DNA of 64,000 nucleotides, taken from Struthio camelus (Eukaryota > Chordata > Aves > Struthioniformes > Struthionidae). The DNA lies in the NCBI RefSeq assembly GCF_040807025.1, contig NC_090946.1, positions 3,018,001-3,082,000 on the forward strand, given 5' to 3'. Shown here piece by piece: positions 11,838 to 23,215 of the stretch. Within the stretch, counting starts at the first letter, position 1. Every line of letters begins with the position of its first letter. Below the pieces are notes generated by a model, which was not told the DNA's origin, searched no databases, and was given only the letters and a program-made list of their open reading frames with translations. Position numbers and translations under genes: made by a program.

Positions 11838-14288
11838 ATGTCTCATGGGAGACTTCAAGCACCCTGACATCTGTTGGGAAGACAGCACAGCTAGGCACAA
11901 ACAGTCAAAGAGGTTCCTGCAGAGCACTGATGATAAGTTCTTGACACAGGTGGTGGAGACACCAACAAGGAGAGGAGGAGAGATGCAATGCTAGACCTTG
12001 TACTAACCAACAAAGAAGGTCTAGTTGGAGATGTGAAGGTTGGGGGCAGCCTTGGCTGCAGTGACTATGAGATGGTGGAGTTCAGGATCCTGTGAGGAGG
12101 GAGCAGGGCAATGAGTAGGATTGCAATGCTGGACTTGAGGAGAGCTAACGTTGGCCTCTTCAGGGACCTACCTAGGGGACTGTCATGGGGTAGGGCCCTA
12201 GAAGGAAGAAGGGTCCAAGAAAGCTGGTTAATATTCAAGTATCACCTCCTCCAGGCTCAAGATCGGTGCATCCCTCTGAGTAACAAGTCCAGCAAAGCGG
12301 GCAGGAGACCTACATGGATGAGCAAGGAACTCCTGGCCAAACTCCAGCAGAAGAAGGAAGTGTACAGAATGTGGCAAAGGGGACAGGCCACTTGGGAGGA
12401 ACATAGGGGCGTTGTCAGCGTGTGCAGGGATGCGACAAGGAAGGCTAAAGCCCCTTTGGAATTAAATCTGGCAAGGGATGTCAAGGACAACAAGAAGGGG
12501 TTCAGCAAAAGGAAGCCTAGGGAAAAAGTGGGCCCGCTGCTGAATGGGGCGGGTGCCCTGGTAACAAAGGATATAGAGAAGGCAGAGTTATTGAATGCTG
12601 CCTTTGCTTCAGTCTTTAGTGCTAAGGCCAGTCCTCAGGAATTCCAGACCCTGGGGACAAGAGAGGAAGGCTGGAGAAAGGAAGACTCTCCCTTGGTGGA
12701 GGAGGATCAGGTTAGAGATCTTTTGTCCAGACTTGACATCCATAAATCCATGGGCCCTGACGGGATGCAGCCACGAGTGCTGCGGGAGCTGGCGGATGTT
12801 ATTGCTAGGCCACTCTCCATCCTCTTGGAAAGGTCCTGGAGATCGGGAGAGGTGCCTGAGGCCTGGAAGAAAGCCAGTGTCACGCCGGTCTTCCCAAAGG
12901 GCAAGAAGGAGGAGGCAGGAAACGCCAGGCCTGTCAGCCTCACCTGCATCCCGGGAAAGGTGATGGAACAGCTCCTCCTGGAGGTCCTCACTAAGCATGT
13001 GGAGGACAAGAAGGCGATCAGGAGTAGTGAGCATGGCTTCAGCAAAGGGAAGTGATGCTTGAGCAATGTGCTAGCCTTCTGTGCTGGAATGACTGGCTGG
13101 GTAGGTGAGGGCAGAGTAGTGCCTGTTGTCTCCCTGGACTTCAGCGAGGCTTTGGACGCTGCCTCCCATCCCATCCTCCTAGGGAAGCTCAGGAAGTGTG
13201 GGCTAGAGGAGTGGCCGGTGAGGTGGATGGAGACCTGGCTGGATGGCCGAGCTCAGAGGGTTGTGGTGAACGGCGCAGAGTCAAGTTGGAGGCCTGTAGC
13301 TAGTGGTGTCCCCCAGGGGTCAGTCCTGGGTCCAGTCTTGTTCAATGTATTCATCAATGACCTGGAGGAAGGGACAGAGTGCACCCTCAGCAAGTTGGCT
13401 GCTGATACTAAGCTGGGGGGAGTGGCTGATACCCCAGAGGGCTGTGCTGCCATTCAGAGGGACCTGGACAGGCTGGAGAGCTGGGCGGAGAGGAACCTCA
13501 TGAAATTCAACAAAGGCAAGTGCAAGGGCCTGCACCTAGGGAGAAATAATGCCATGCAGCAGTACAGGCTGGGGGTTGACCTGCTGGAAAGCAGCTCTGC
13601 CGAGAAGGACCTGGGAGTGCTGGTGGACAATAAGTTAAGCACGAGCCAGCAGTGTGGCCTTGTGGCCAAGGAGGCCAATGGTCTCCTGGGGTGCATTAGG
13701 CAGAGTGTTGCCAGCAGGTGGAGGGAGGTGATCCTACCCCTCTCCTCAGCCCTGGGGAGGCCTCACCTGGAGTCCTGTGTCCAATTCTGGGCTCCCCAGT
13801 ACAAGAGAGACATGGCACTCCTGGAGAGAGTCCAGCGGAGGGCTACAAAGAGGATGAGGGGACTGGAGCACCTCTCCTCTGAAGAAAGACTGCGAGAGCT
13901 GGGCCTGTTGAGCCTGGAGAAGAGAAGACTGAGAGGTGATCTGATCAATGTGTATAAGTATCTGAAGGGGGAGTGTCAAGAGGATGAGGCCAATCTCTTC
14001 TCTGTGGTGCTGCATTTGGAAATCCCAGGACAAGAGGCAATGGGCAGAAACTGAACCACAGGAAGTTCCACCTAAGCCTGAGAAAAAACTTCTTGACTGT
14101 GAGGGTGACAGAGCATTGGAGTAGGTTGCCCAGAGAGGTAGTGGGGTCTCCTTCGCTGGAGATGTTCAAAACCCGCCTGGACGTGATCCTGGGCAACATG
14201 CTCTAGAGGACCCTGCTTGAGCAGGGGGATTGGACTAGATGATCTCCAGAGGTCCCTTCCAACCTAAACCATTCTGTGATTCTGTGAA
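11838..14288 (+). mobile_element. CR1 LINE, 5'-truncated
   Basis: A long plus-strand chicken-repeat-1 non-LTR retrotransposon. It begins inside the C-terminal part of the endonuclease domain (MGDFKHPDICW-like, then LDLVLTNKEGLVGDVKVGG), continues through reverse transcriptase and ends in the CR1 3' UTR, with the family hallmark GATCTCCAGAGGTCCCTTCC and the terminal octamer repeats ATTCTGTG ATTCTGTG at about 14271-14288. The 5' UTR, ORF1 and most of the endonuclease are absent, as usual for CR1 copies truncated on insertion. It lies between the left MRGPR gene and the MRGPR pseudogene at 15 kb. The 5' border is judged by loss of similarity and may be off by some tens of bases. Confidence 0.93.
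12111..14054 (+). pseudogene. CR1 ORF2 remnant: reverse transcriptase
   Basis: Two open segments (12111-13055 and 13059-14054) in one frame make up most of the CR1 reverse transcriptase. Recognisable parts in order are QDRCIPLSNKSSKAGRRP, the finger motif [58 protein letters not shown] (usually YLDFSKAFDTVSH), [20 protein letters not shown] and the thumb [24 protein letters not shown] at 13053-13055 separates the two segments. The catalytic FADD box reads LAADTKLGG, so one of the two essential aspartates has been lost. The copy cannot encode an active enzyme and is an ordinary dead LINE. Confidence 0.9.
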
Positions 14289-15019
14289 TGATGCACTAAA
14301 GATATTTGTTCACTACTAACTCTGCAAATTGGAAGCCATCCCCCCCTCCAAAGGCTAATTAGGGTGGTTGTGGTGACCATTGTGATTTTGCTTGTCTTCA
14401 GGAAGCTAGGATGTGGCTGACAAACTTAGCTGGGGGAAGCAGAAGAAGAATGGAGGCTGCCAAATGTAGAGAATGGACCATATGACCAGTTTTACAAAGG
14501 GGCCACTGGGGCAATCAAGGGTAAGATACAGAGATTTTCATCTGGAGCTGAACAGGAGCTATGGAGAAGGAGAAAGCCTGGGAACAGGAAGGAGCATGGT
14601 AACTGTGCATGAACTGAGACATATGAGAAACTGCAGAGCCCACCATGCCTCACTAAGTCCAGGATGAAATGTGTCAGCAAGGGTACAGGCCAATGAAGGA
14701 AAGGGACGAGGGTCTGAAGTCCTACGATCTACCCTTGCAGTATCCATGGAGAGCAAGGAACTGGAGTACTAGCTTGCATTAACTGTGTGCCACAGGTCCT
14801 CCTGAACGACCTCATAGGGTGACCACAAGGTCCATGAGGAAAAGGGACAGGGCAGGTGACCTCCTACTATCCTCTGACCCATGGTGCCTTCATGCAGAAA
14901 TAACACTAAGACATCTGTAGTGCTAGGCCACAAATGCACAGAAGCAGCTCCCTTCCCATCTGATGAATCTGTTAACACCTCAGAGGTGCTTAGGAGGGTG
15001 ACCAGGCATGGCGCTGAAG
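14289..15019. other. Intergenic, no gene seen
   Basis: Between the CR1 3' end and the MRGPR pseudogene I see no coding signal. The right-hand part may hold the decayed C-terminal tail and 3' UTR of the pseudogene, which is read leftward, but I cannot align it by eye. Confidence 0.5.
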
Positions 15020-15740
15020 AGCCATTCGTTGTCACTTCTGACTAAGATGTAAATAAAGGGGTTGATGTTGCTTCTTACAGAGGCTGGCAGGACAAATACA
15101 TCAGTGGGTTAAACCGAAGCAGGTCACAGGCTGGAGAAAGTTCTGAGCAGTGACTGGAACAGTGAAGAAAAGGGAAAAGTACTTACATAGAGAGCTTCCC
15201 AGCCAACAGTGCTCAGAACCATGTCAGACCTCAGAGAACAGGATCATGCTGGAAAGGACCATAAGTGGGGCAAAAATGAGGAAATTGGGAACATACATGG
15301 AGATTAGAGCCAGTCATCAGATTTTTGGCATGTCAGAAGCACATGGGAAGTGCACTAGTCCTATGAAAGAGCAAGAGAGATCCTGGAACAAGGCATGGTC
15401 CTAGTGGTTCTTGGTCCTAGTTCCAAGAAGGAAAGGAGACAGACAAGCACCTCTCATTGCCGGGGAGCTACAGACCCATGCTTTGTGACCACAAAGAGCA
15501 GCTCAAATGACATCTCAATGCTGGAAGTGTTAATATCTTAAGAACACACAAAGAATTGCACACCAGAAAAATGTTGAGGAAATCAGCTTTGAAGGGGAGG
15601 AAGCCAGACCTGACAACAGCCACATTAGGGTCCCAATGGTGAAGGAATTCCTTCTAACGTGACATAAGTGAAAACACACTGTGATCCCATTTTCCATCAG
15701 TCCACATAGGCACATTAGCCAGTTCCAACAGAGAAATACG
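15020..15740 (-). pseudogene. MRGPR receptor pseudogene
   Basis: Minus-strand remains of a Mas-related receptor in the same order as the intact genes. Near 15680-15720 a TM1 piece reads CLCGLMENGITVCFHLC, followed by VRRNSFTIGTL (TM2 entry). Near 15440-15460 the end of TM3 survives as GAGAGGTGC (the ERC codons) with a small deletion before it. At 15220-15290 the TM4-TM5 region matches the intact genes closely (compare 25010-25080). At 15020-15070 TM7 reads SNINPFIYILV. The pieces lie in different frames with small deletions, so no full receptor can be made. This is a host gene copy that decayed in place, not a processed copy: there is no poly(A) tail. Confidence 0.8.
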
Positions 15741-16448
15741 CAAGTGATATAGGCAAAAAGCAGGAGAAAAAAGGGAGAAAGGCAGGTTGGGACATAACAA
15801 CAGTTTGGACTATGGAAGGGAAAAGTAAAAACCATAAGAAGAGATGGTAACAGCCTGGGGAGGGGACTCTGAAAGTGCCCTTGTCCGGTCTTCCATCCTT
15901 CCCTGCCTTACTTGGCCTTCCAGTTTGTTATGCAAGACTGGAATCATGGCAAGAGCTGATTTGTAGGCCATGTGTCTGAGCAGGTAGGATCAGCAGGCAA
16001 AGCTGAACCTTGGACTAGAATGGCATTGCTGGTGTAGCCCTATCTATCTTGTCACGGCTTGTTATTGCTGCTGTGAACTGAGCTGAAGCAAGAAATATTC
16101 TGGATCTGAAACTCTCCTGATAGTGTGAAGCAACAATCAAAGGATGTCAGAAAGATCAACCACAGCTATATGTCCCCAGCTTTGCATTTAGTTTAAATTT
16201 CATGAAGGTGGAATAGCTAAAACCACAGCTGATAAGGTAGGCCTGTTGTTCCCACCAACATTTCTATGATTCAACTGATCTAGGGCTTGCAGGCCTAATG
16301 GCAAGGACTCAAATTTAGGCTCAAGTTGAAAAGCAATCCGTATTCGAAGTGCAAATCCCCTCCACATTCAGTGTCAAGAGGGTAGTTCCTTCTCAGGGAA
16401 GGAGCGTATCCTACTGCTCAGAAGACCTGTCAAACAGCGCTTCATTTT
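15741..16448. other. Intergenic, no gene seen
   Basis: This stretch lies between the minus-strand pseudogene and the plus-strand receptor fragment. It may include the former 5' region of the pseudogene. No repeat or gene recognised. Confidence 0.5.
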
Positions 16449-16537
16449 GTGCCTCCCACCCACAGAGCCCACACCAGCGGACAATGGAGATTACAAATGT
16501 GTGATAGACATCTCTGATGTGGCCCTGGATGGTGCCC
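16449..16537 (+). pseudogene. MRGPR N-terminal fragment
   Basis: About 90 bp matching codons 9-32 of the gene at 19716. It encodes EPTPADNGDYKCVIDISDVA against QPTPADDGDYKCVIDVSDVA, and similarity stops abruptly just after the codons for LDGA. Only the extracellular N-terminus is present, with no TM1 or later helices. It is in the same orientation as, and 3.3 kb upstream of, the intact plus-strand gene. It could be the edge of a partial tandem duplication or the scar of a deleted receptor copy. Confidence 0.75.
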
Positions 16538-16810
16538 ATGTGGGCCCCACAAGGAGATGGTCTAGTAAATGGGACAGAAGCAGGGAAAACAAAGTGTATC
16601 TTTGTGCTTGATTATCATCAAGGAATGTTTGACCTTTTCAGTATTTATCAGCCCAGCAACTAAGTCAATTTAAAGATGTTTCCGTCTCTAAACAGGAGAA
16701 AACTTGCTTCTCTCAGTGAGGATGAGTGTACCTCCTATAATTAATAGTCATCATGTTTAATAGATTACTAATATATGAATTCAATGTCTGAATATCTAAT
16801 ACAATATAGG

Positions 16811-16876
16811 TATGTGTATGTGTGTGTGTGTATGTATAAATATATATACATACACACACACACATACATACACACA
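16811..16876. repeat. Hairpin-forming TG/TA/CA microsatellite
   Basis: A TATGTG-type run is followed by an A/T core and then its mirror in CA. The left 28 bases pair with the right 28 bases with about two mismatches, making a long stem with a short AATATA loop. Confidence 0.85.
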
Positions 16877-19536
16877 TGGAAATTTGTATATTTATAAAAC
16901 ATGATATTTGGAGCACAACAAGAAGCTAAGGTGCAGAAATGCTTACCATAGTAAATTGAATGTTAAAAGGTATCTTGCCTTTAAGTACAATGCAATTAGA
17001 AAGATTGCATTGTTTGGAAAGTTTTCTGTAAGGAATATTTTTAAAGGATTATGTATAAACTGATAGGTAGGAAATAGCACATGCTCAAAGCCAGAGGTTC
17101 TTGAATCGAGAAGATACACTGATAATCAGAACATTACATACGTGTATGAGATGTAAAAGTTCCTTTGTTATACAGGAGCTGTCCAGATAATTTTAGAAAC
17201 GTACAGCAATAGTATAGGAAAAAAAGGTAACACCAGGGCCATACATGCTCAAGTCCACGCACTCACTTAGGGAGCATAACCTCCATGTTTCCTGTAGTAA
17301 CCTCAGTCGCTCTGAGGTTAGCACCAAGTACCAAGATCACTGGGTTATCGAACTAGATGGGACTTTCTGAATAATTTTCATGAAGGATGTCAACAAAGTG
17401 CAAATCAACCTGCAAGCTATATCTCCAAAGACCTTCCCCTGCAGCCACCAGGTGATTTTAGCTTAATAAATTGGACTTAAACATCATTCCTCCTCTTTCT
17501 AATCTACCTATAACTGTATATGTGGGATCCAGCTGTTTGTGTGCCCGCTGTATGTGCACAAACCATGGTTAATCTTTATTTTAATACATAAAGAGACTGA
17601 TAATATGTGATTTTGTAATATAACCTGAGATGAAGAAAGTGATGTTAGTGACACAAAATCCTTAGACATTACTCTGATGTTACAGAAATCATTGAAACCC
17701 GAATTATTTGATGAGATAACTCTGGTGCCTTTAGGGGCAAATTTTACACATTTACAAAATGTTTTAGAACACCCCAAGGCTACTGCAGCAATTTTAAACA
17801 GGTAGTCAGTCTGGCTACCAGGACAGAAATTAACAGTACCTCACAGTAACAAAGACATGACAAGCTGCCAAGGTAATAGAAGAGGCAAGGCACTACTCAT
17901 GATTGGGAATCCTTCCGAGAAAGGTCTTCTACAGCTACAGGCACTTTGAACCTAGCTTTACATCCCACAGCTGTCATTTTAATCATCATAACAATGATGT
18001 TAATGGGGCGAATCATATTGCCTATAAAATTAAGCCCTTGGCAAACGGATCAGTGGCTATACACCAAAGTGAAAAGCTGCAAGCCACCCACAGACCTGTC
18101 CAGGTTATTGTGAGACAAGGCCAGGTAGGGGAGGGTGAATGCCTCCAAGAAGAGCCATTGCTCAGTCCTCATGCATAGGAGAGTTTGCAACATTTTTGCT
18201 GAACTCAGTACCAACTGCCCGTGGTAGGTGGACTACCAGAAGGGTGGGATTGAACAAAAATAACTGTTAGCATACGCAGGAATGAGGAGGAGGAAACTCC
18301 CACCACCAACATCATACTTCTGGTAAAGAACTGGGAATGCTTACAGTTCATCCTAACAGCATGTTGGAAGGGTGAACATAGCACCAGAGAAAGAGGTAGA
18401 CACTAGAAAGCTGGTGTCTAATAATTGTAATTGTATTATTAAGACAAATTATCAATAACTAATCTGGAATATAAGTGTTAGTATAGCTGTAACCTGAGAC
18501 TGAAAATAATGGTTTGTTGTACTTTGATTATGCTGTTAATAGTCTATCAATTAGACTAACAACAAATGCTAATCCTTGGCTCTGCTTTGAACGTGTGTTC
18601 CCTTGTGCCCGTAGGAGATTTTAATGATAACCCCCCCTACTCTTCCCAGAAGGGTAGAGTTGCTTCTGAGAAGCACACAACCACTCCTCTGATATCTGCT
18701 TCCAGAAGTTTTTGTGCTAGAGGATTCCTCGAGGGGTGTGTAATATTCACGCTGAGGTATCAGATGCTGTGGGGCTGAGAAGTCCTGCAATGGACAGAAA
18801 GAGGAATGAAGAACCACAGAAACCTGTCAAGTAGGGGAGGAAAGGGAAGATGATACAAGAGAACAATTAGCAGGACAGTCATTGCAGCTAGTAGGAGAAC
18901 GTTTTTAATCAGATGTGTGCCAGGAGCCATTCACAAAATCCTGCTTGCAGAATTTCTGGCAGCAGTCACTTCCTCTATGGCAAAAGAATCAAGATAAATA
19001 AAAACAAGGAAGCAGAGCTCTGACGTAGACCATAGTTACAAAACTGTTCTCTGCTCCCTTACAACCCACACTGTGATTCTGGAAAGCTGGCGTGCATGCC
19101 ACAGAGAGGACTTACTGGGGACAAGACAAGAGGAAGATCAAGAGTAATAATATTGGGGATCTCCTGGCACCCCGGGGAGCACATTCTTCCTCACACATCT
19201 TTCCTGGAAGATCAGAATAAAGACATGGATTTGAAGGGAGCATGAGATGTGGAGACACTAACGCTCATCTGCCCAAGCCAAGCTAGTAAGAAAGCCCTTG
19301 TCTGCTGCTTCACCAAAGCTAAGTTAAATGCCATGTTTTTCTTCATCCCTATCACACTTTTCTTTCCTCTAGCTTCCGCTGCCAATAATTAAATCCCTCC
19401 CATGCGCTCCTGGCAACTTACAGCACTCCTTCCTTTTGTTCTTTCATCCTACCCTGCTCTTCCCTTCAGTGCCTCTCTGAGAATCAGTCCCTCCCATCCC
19501 ATATGTCTCTCCCATCCCCATGGTACCTATAACTTT
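16877..19536. other. AT-rich intergenic DNA upstream of the receptor palindrome
   Basis: No gene could be supported. GC content is visibly low from 16.7 to 18.6 kb and then rises. The last 150 bp before 19537 show weak, diverged similarity to the mirror flank right of 25794. The open frame at 17903-18178 has no recognisable motif. Confidence 0.5.
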
Positions 19537-20605
19537 TGTCCCCTGGACATGTCTCACTTGCCTGCCGGGGGTCCTGCGTGGACCTCCCCCTCCAGCGTGG
19601 GGAGCAGGCAAGAGGCTGCACGGCTCAGCTCCCAGCATCTCGGAGTCACTAACCCAATTGTCTCTGATCACAGCCGAGAGACCAGATCCCGCCACCCAGC
19701 CCAGCCTTCCTGGGGATGGAGCTGAACTACACGTACCTGCCACCCACACAGCCCACGCCAGCGGACGATGGAGATTACAAATGTGTGATAGATGTCTCTG
19801 ATGTGGCCCTGGACGGTGCCACACTGCTCATCTGCCTGTGCGGACTGGTGGGGAATGGAGCCGTCCTCTGGCTCCTCGGCTTCCGCATCCGCAGGAATCC
19901 TGTCACCGTTTACATCCTCAACCTGGCCTTTGCAGACTTCACCTTCCTCCTCTTCATGCTCACCTCCGCCCTGTTATACATCGTGGAGAATGTCTCCTGT
20001 TCCACTTTAGAGCTCCTGAACTATCTGAGGCCACTTTTCCTGCTGTCTCTCTTTGCCTACAACATGGGCTTATATCTCCTGGCAGCCATCAGCATTGAGA
20101 GGTGTGCATCCGTCCTGTGCCCACTCTGGTATCGCTGCCGCCGCCCTAAGCGCTTGTCAGCCATTGTGTGTGCCCTTCTCTGGGCTCTCTCCATCTCTGT
20201 AATTGCTACAGTGACTTTTCTCTGCATATCTCACCACCATGAGCACTGCCAGCTGGCTCTCATCTCCATGTATGTCCTTAATTTCCTCATCTTTGCTCCA
20301 CCCATGGTCCTCTTCAGCACAGTCCTGTTCATTAAGGTCCAATGTGGGTCACAGCAACATCACCTTGGGAAGCTCTACATCGTTATCTTCCTCACAGTCC
20401 TCTTCTTCCTCCTCTTTGCTCTTCCCCTCAGCATCTGGAACTTCTTACAGCAGTTTAACTATGTCGCCGGGCAGTCCCAGATTGTTTTCTTGCTAGCCTG
20501 TATCAACAGCAGCATCAACCCATTTATCTACTTCCTGGTGGGGAGCTACAAGAGGCATTGCTCCTTGGTCTCTTTGAAGGTTGCCTTCCAGAGGGTCTTT
20601 GAGGA
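19537..20605 (+). repeat. Inverted-repeat arm A (1069 bp)
   Basis: This block matches the reverse complement of 24726-25794. Both arms are exactly 1069 bp, so there are no net indels. I find no differences outside one patch (20279-20421) with about 31 substitutions. The arm covers the probable intron end, the acceptor at 19673, and the coding sequence up to codon 297. Confidence 0.9.
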
Positions 20606-20669
20606 GTTGGGAGATAATGCAGCATGTAGTGAGGATACTACAATGGACACACTAGCCTCAGTCTGTTAA
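19716..20669 (+). CDS. MRGPR-family G-protein-coupled receptor, copy A (317 aa)
   Basis: An intact single-exon coding region for a Mas-related class A receptor, a plasma-membrane sensor by family. An extracellular N-terminus of about 30 residues carries an N-glycosylation sequon (NYT at residues 4-6). TM1 has LICLCGLVGNGAVLWLLG; TM2 has LNLAFADF; TM3 ends in AISIERCASVLCPLWY (ERC replaces DRY, typical of the family); ICL2 has RCRRPKRLSA; TM7 has INSSINPFIYFLVGSY. The ATG sits in GGGGATGG, 42 bp after a good acceptor (TCTCTGATCACAG, exon from 19674), so a noncoding first exon is likely. The gene faces its near-identical twin at 24698-25615 across a 4.1 kb spacer. Residues 1-297 equal the twin except for 17 changes between residues 189 and 236. 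The tail (LGDNAACSEDTTMDTLASVC) is unique. The exact orthologue name is not certain. Confidence 0.95.
   Translation: MELNYTYLPPTQPTPADDGDYKCVIDVSDVALDGATLLICLCGLVGNGAVLWLLGFRIRRNPVTVYILNLAFADFTFLLFMLTSALLYIVENVSCSTLELLNYLRPLFLLSLFAYNMGLYLLAAISIERCASVLCPLWYRCRRPKRLSAIVCALLWALSISVIATVTFLCISHHHEHCQLALISMYVLNFLIFAPPMVLFSTVLFIKVQCGSQQHHLGKLYIVIFLTVLFFLLFALPLSIWNFLQQFNYVAGQSQIVFLLACINSSINPFIYFLVGSYKRHCSLVSLKVAFQRVFEELGDNAACSEDTTMDTLASVC
20279..20421 (+). other. Diverged TM5-ICL3-TM6 patch between the twin receptors
   Basis: Within otherwise identical arms, about 31 of 143 bases differ: 28 of them at 20279-20371 and three adjacent ones at 20419-20421. They change 17 residues. Copy A reads LFSTVLFIKVQCGSQQHHLGK where copy B reads ISNVILFIKILCGSQRRQPR. 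The third intracellular loop and the ends of its helices contact the G protein. Confidence 0.88.
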
Positions 20670-21285
20670 AAGCCTTTCCACTGTTCTGCTTCATGCCCCC
20701 TGGACAAAGGATGAGGGTTTTCTTCGGTAACTGGATTAAATAAATTCGTCTATATTAATTCCCCTAAAGTCACCCATCAGCAGTGCAATTGCGTTCCCTA
20801 GAAGAAATCAGGGCTGGGCTATGTAGAAGATTGATATGGGGAAAGAAGCTCTATGGGGAGAAAGTGTGTTGGTGCACAGCATTTGCATCCCCATCAGCCC
20901 ACACCAGTTCCAAAAGTACTATTCCCCCGCTAACAGAAATATGTCAAAGAGGACCATGTTCCCATCTCACACACTATCAAATAATCCAGCGTCTGCTGAC
21001 TGGGGTGGACATTGCATTTGGGAAACCCTGACCCATATTCAGACTAGAGGGTAAAACATAGTCAATATCCTGAGCTCTTCTCCCCCATCTCACCTCCAAC
21101 CTGACACAGGTTGTCCCAAGTTCTGCTCCCCTTCTATTTCTAGAAATGCTGATTGGGGAGGATGGAGGGGTCATCACCCCCTCACAGACACTCTGCCGAT
21201 GCCTCTCAGCCCTTCCCTCGCATGGATACTCCCCTCCTGTATCTCACTGCTGCTTGATATCAATAAACAGCATTGCGCACACCTG
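20606..21285 (+). other. Copy A tail, 3' UTR and poly(A) region, homologous to the copy B 3' side
   Basis: After the stop at 20669 the sequence can still be matched, with many substitutions and gaps, to the reverse complement of 23850-24725. A shared anchor is the stretch TATCTCACTGCTGCTTGA followed by T-ATCAATAAACAG just before the poly(A) site. Divergence is far greater than in the coding arms. Confidence 0.75.
21262..21267 (+). terminator. Poly(A) signal AATAAA, receptor copy A
   Basis: A canonical AATAAA lies 593 bp after the stop codon and is preserved at the matching place in copy B, which supports real use. Confidence 0.7.
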
Positions 21286-23049
21286 AGCTGCCTTCGATTT
21301 CTGTCCAAGCACTTGCTGGATATCTGGAGCTTGTTCTGGGTCCTGCTTTGAGGTTCAGGGTCCTGGTGGAGGGAAGGAGAAATATATACATTGCTCTAAT
21401 TCTCCATAGCAAAAATATTACTAGCTCCCCTTCAGATGTGACTGCCTTGCTTCACACTGAATTTGAGGAGGCAGAATAGGGGCTAAGGAGTTAGACCATG
21501 CCTCCAGGCTGTTTTACTAGTTTCACAGGAAATATCTCCCCTAATTTTTCTTTTATTTTTAACTTTGCTAGACGAGTCGAAGGATAATGTGTTCTTCTGA
21601 AATTCTCCCTTGATCATGGTAGGCTGGAGTATTTCTTTTTCTTCTCTAATGGGGGAGAGTGGGAGGGGAGAGTGGCAAGTGGAAGAGAACGGAAAGTCTG
21701 CTAGCTACCCTTTCAAAACAAAGAGTACTCTGGTTTCCCTTGAAACTGCCTGTAAAGTCAGCTATGAAAATCACTGTATTTTCTGAGGGAGCTATGGTAC
21801 ATAACATAAAGTTATGAGTCCTCACAAGCTGTATATAAAATGTGTCAGGTCCCTTCCAGTCCTCACTGAGGAGGACGTGCTCTTCTCAAGAGCAGAGCAG
21901 CTTTCATGGTCAGGTCTTTGCAAGAGCAAAGGAAGGATGAGTCCACTGTCACAGGCCTGGCCAGGACCTTCTTCAAACATGGTGCAATGTTTTATTGTCA
22001 CTACGGCCTCTGCCTGGTATGACACATGTCTCTAGGTTGTTGTTAAGCTCTAAGCTGGTAGCAAAGTCTCCTGTAATAGGGAGAGCCATAGGTGCCCAGG
22101 GTTAATTCACAAAGGAAAGTTTTCTAAAATGATGTGGGAGGACTCTGAGCATGGCCACCCTGCCAGACATGTAAGTCATTTCAGAGCATAAAGTCAGGTA
22201 GGGACCTCAGAAATGAGCTGGGAACATTTAAGAGGAGAAGGCCATAAAGCAAACGACATACTCCCTGCAGACACGTCAGGTGGGGCTGCAGGGAGAATCC
22301 TTTTACAATACCAGCTCCATGACCCACCTATCTCTGCCCTAAAAATGCAGAGGAGCTGCTTGGAAGCGTCAGTAGAGAGTGGACATCTTCTTGCATACCG
22401 CAGCCTGACGGGGGAGGGCACTGAGACAAGAAGAGCAGGGCACTGAAGGTTCATCTCCCTTGCTGTGAGGGGGTGCTCTGCAGCCAATAGGGACTTCTAT
22501 CAAATGGAGGAAAGTCCTGTGGCGTTTCTCACCAGCTGGACACTTCATGCTACTCAACTGCAGGCCAGCACAGTAACAATGTCAGCACCCTTTCCAAGGC
22601 AGCTGATAGAAACTGAGGTCTTCCCGGAGATTCTGGTCTCCGCTGGGATCCAGAGGAGCCATGGATCCAATCTCACTTTGGTGTCTCTGCAATAAAGTTG
22701 GGTGGGCTGAGTTGGGGCTCCCAGGGTAGGCAGAGAGCTGCTCTCAACCCTGCCCAGGACAGCTGGCATGAGGAGCAGACAGCACAGGTGTCATTCAGAG
22801 GCTTCTGAAGCTAGGCAGAGGGGTGAAAGTATATTGCCCACAGCTGTGCAGAGGTGTGTCAGATGGCCTCTGAACTAAGCGCCATCATGCCATGACTTGG
22901 TTTCCCCCATTGCCATTTAAGGGGCAGAGGGGAGGGACATTGCTCCTTCTCTATCTGCCATGCAGACACTCCAGAGCTGCACTGCTTACCCTCCTCGCTT
23001 CCTGCCCCTCCGTCGCAATCAGGGCTGGCAACTCATCAGGTCCCACTGA
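21286..23049. other. Spacer of the receptor palindrome, no gene seen
   Basis: This is part of the central spacer between the converging receptors. It shows no recognisable coding or repeat content. Several short frames are not supported by any motif. Confidence 0.5.
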
Positions 23050-23215
23050 GTGCCAGCCCCACCATGTCCTGCACTAGCCACCCTCCATGATAATCACCAC
23101 CACATCCTGCATCTCGACCACCCTCCTTGAAAGCCCCACCACATCCTACTCCCTCCACTCTCCATGATACCCCTCCATGTCCTGCACCCCATACCACCAA
23201 CCCTCCATGAGAGCC
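23050..23215. repeat. Minisatellite, about 40 bp unit, four imperfect copies
   Basis: Repeated units of the form CCACCATGTCCTGCA followed by CCACCCTCCATGA recur at roughly 40 bp spacing between the two receptor genes, each copy differing at several bases. Confidence 0.75.

Noticed and set aside
17903-18178. Possible further MRGPR remnant
   Set aside because: Neither strand shows ERC, NPFIY or TM1 motifs; apparent likeness was limited to a few hydrophobic residues.
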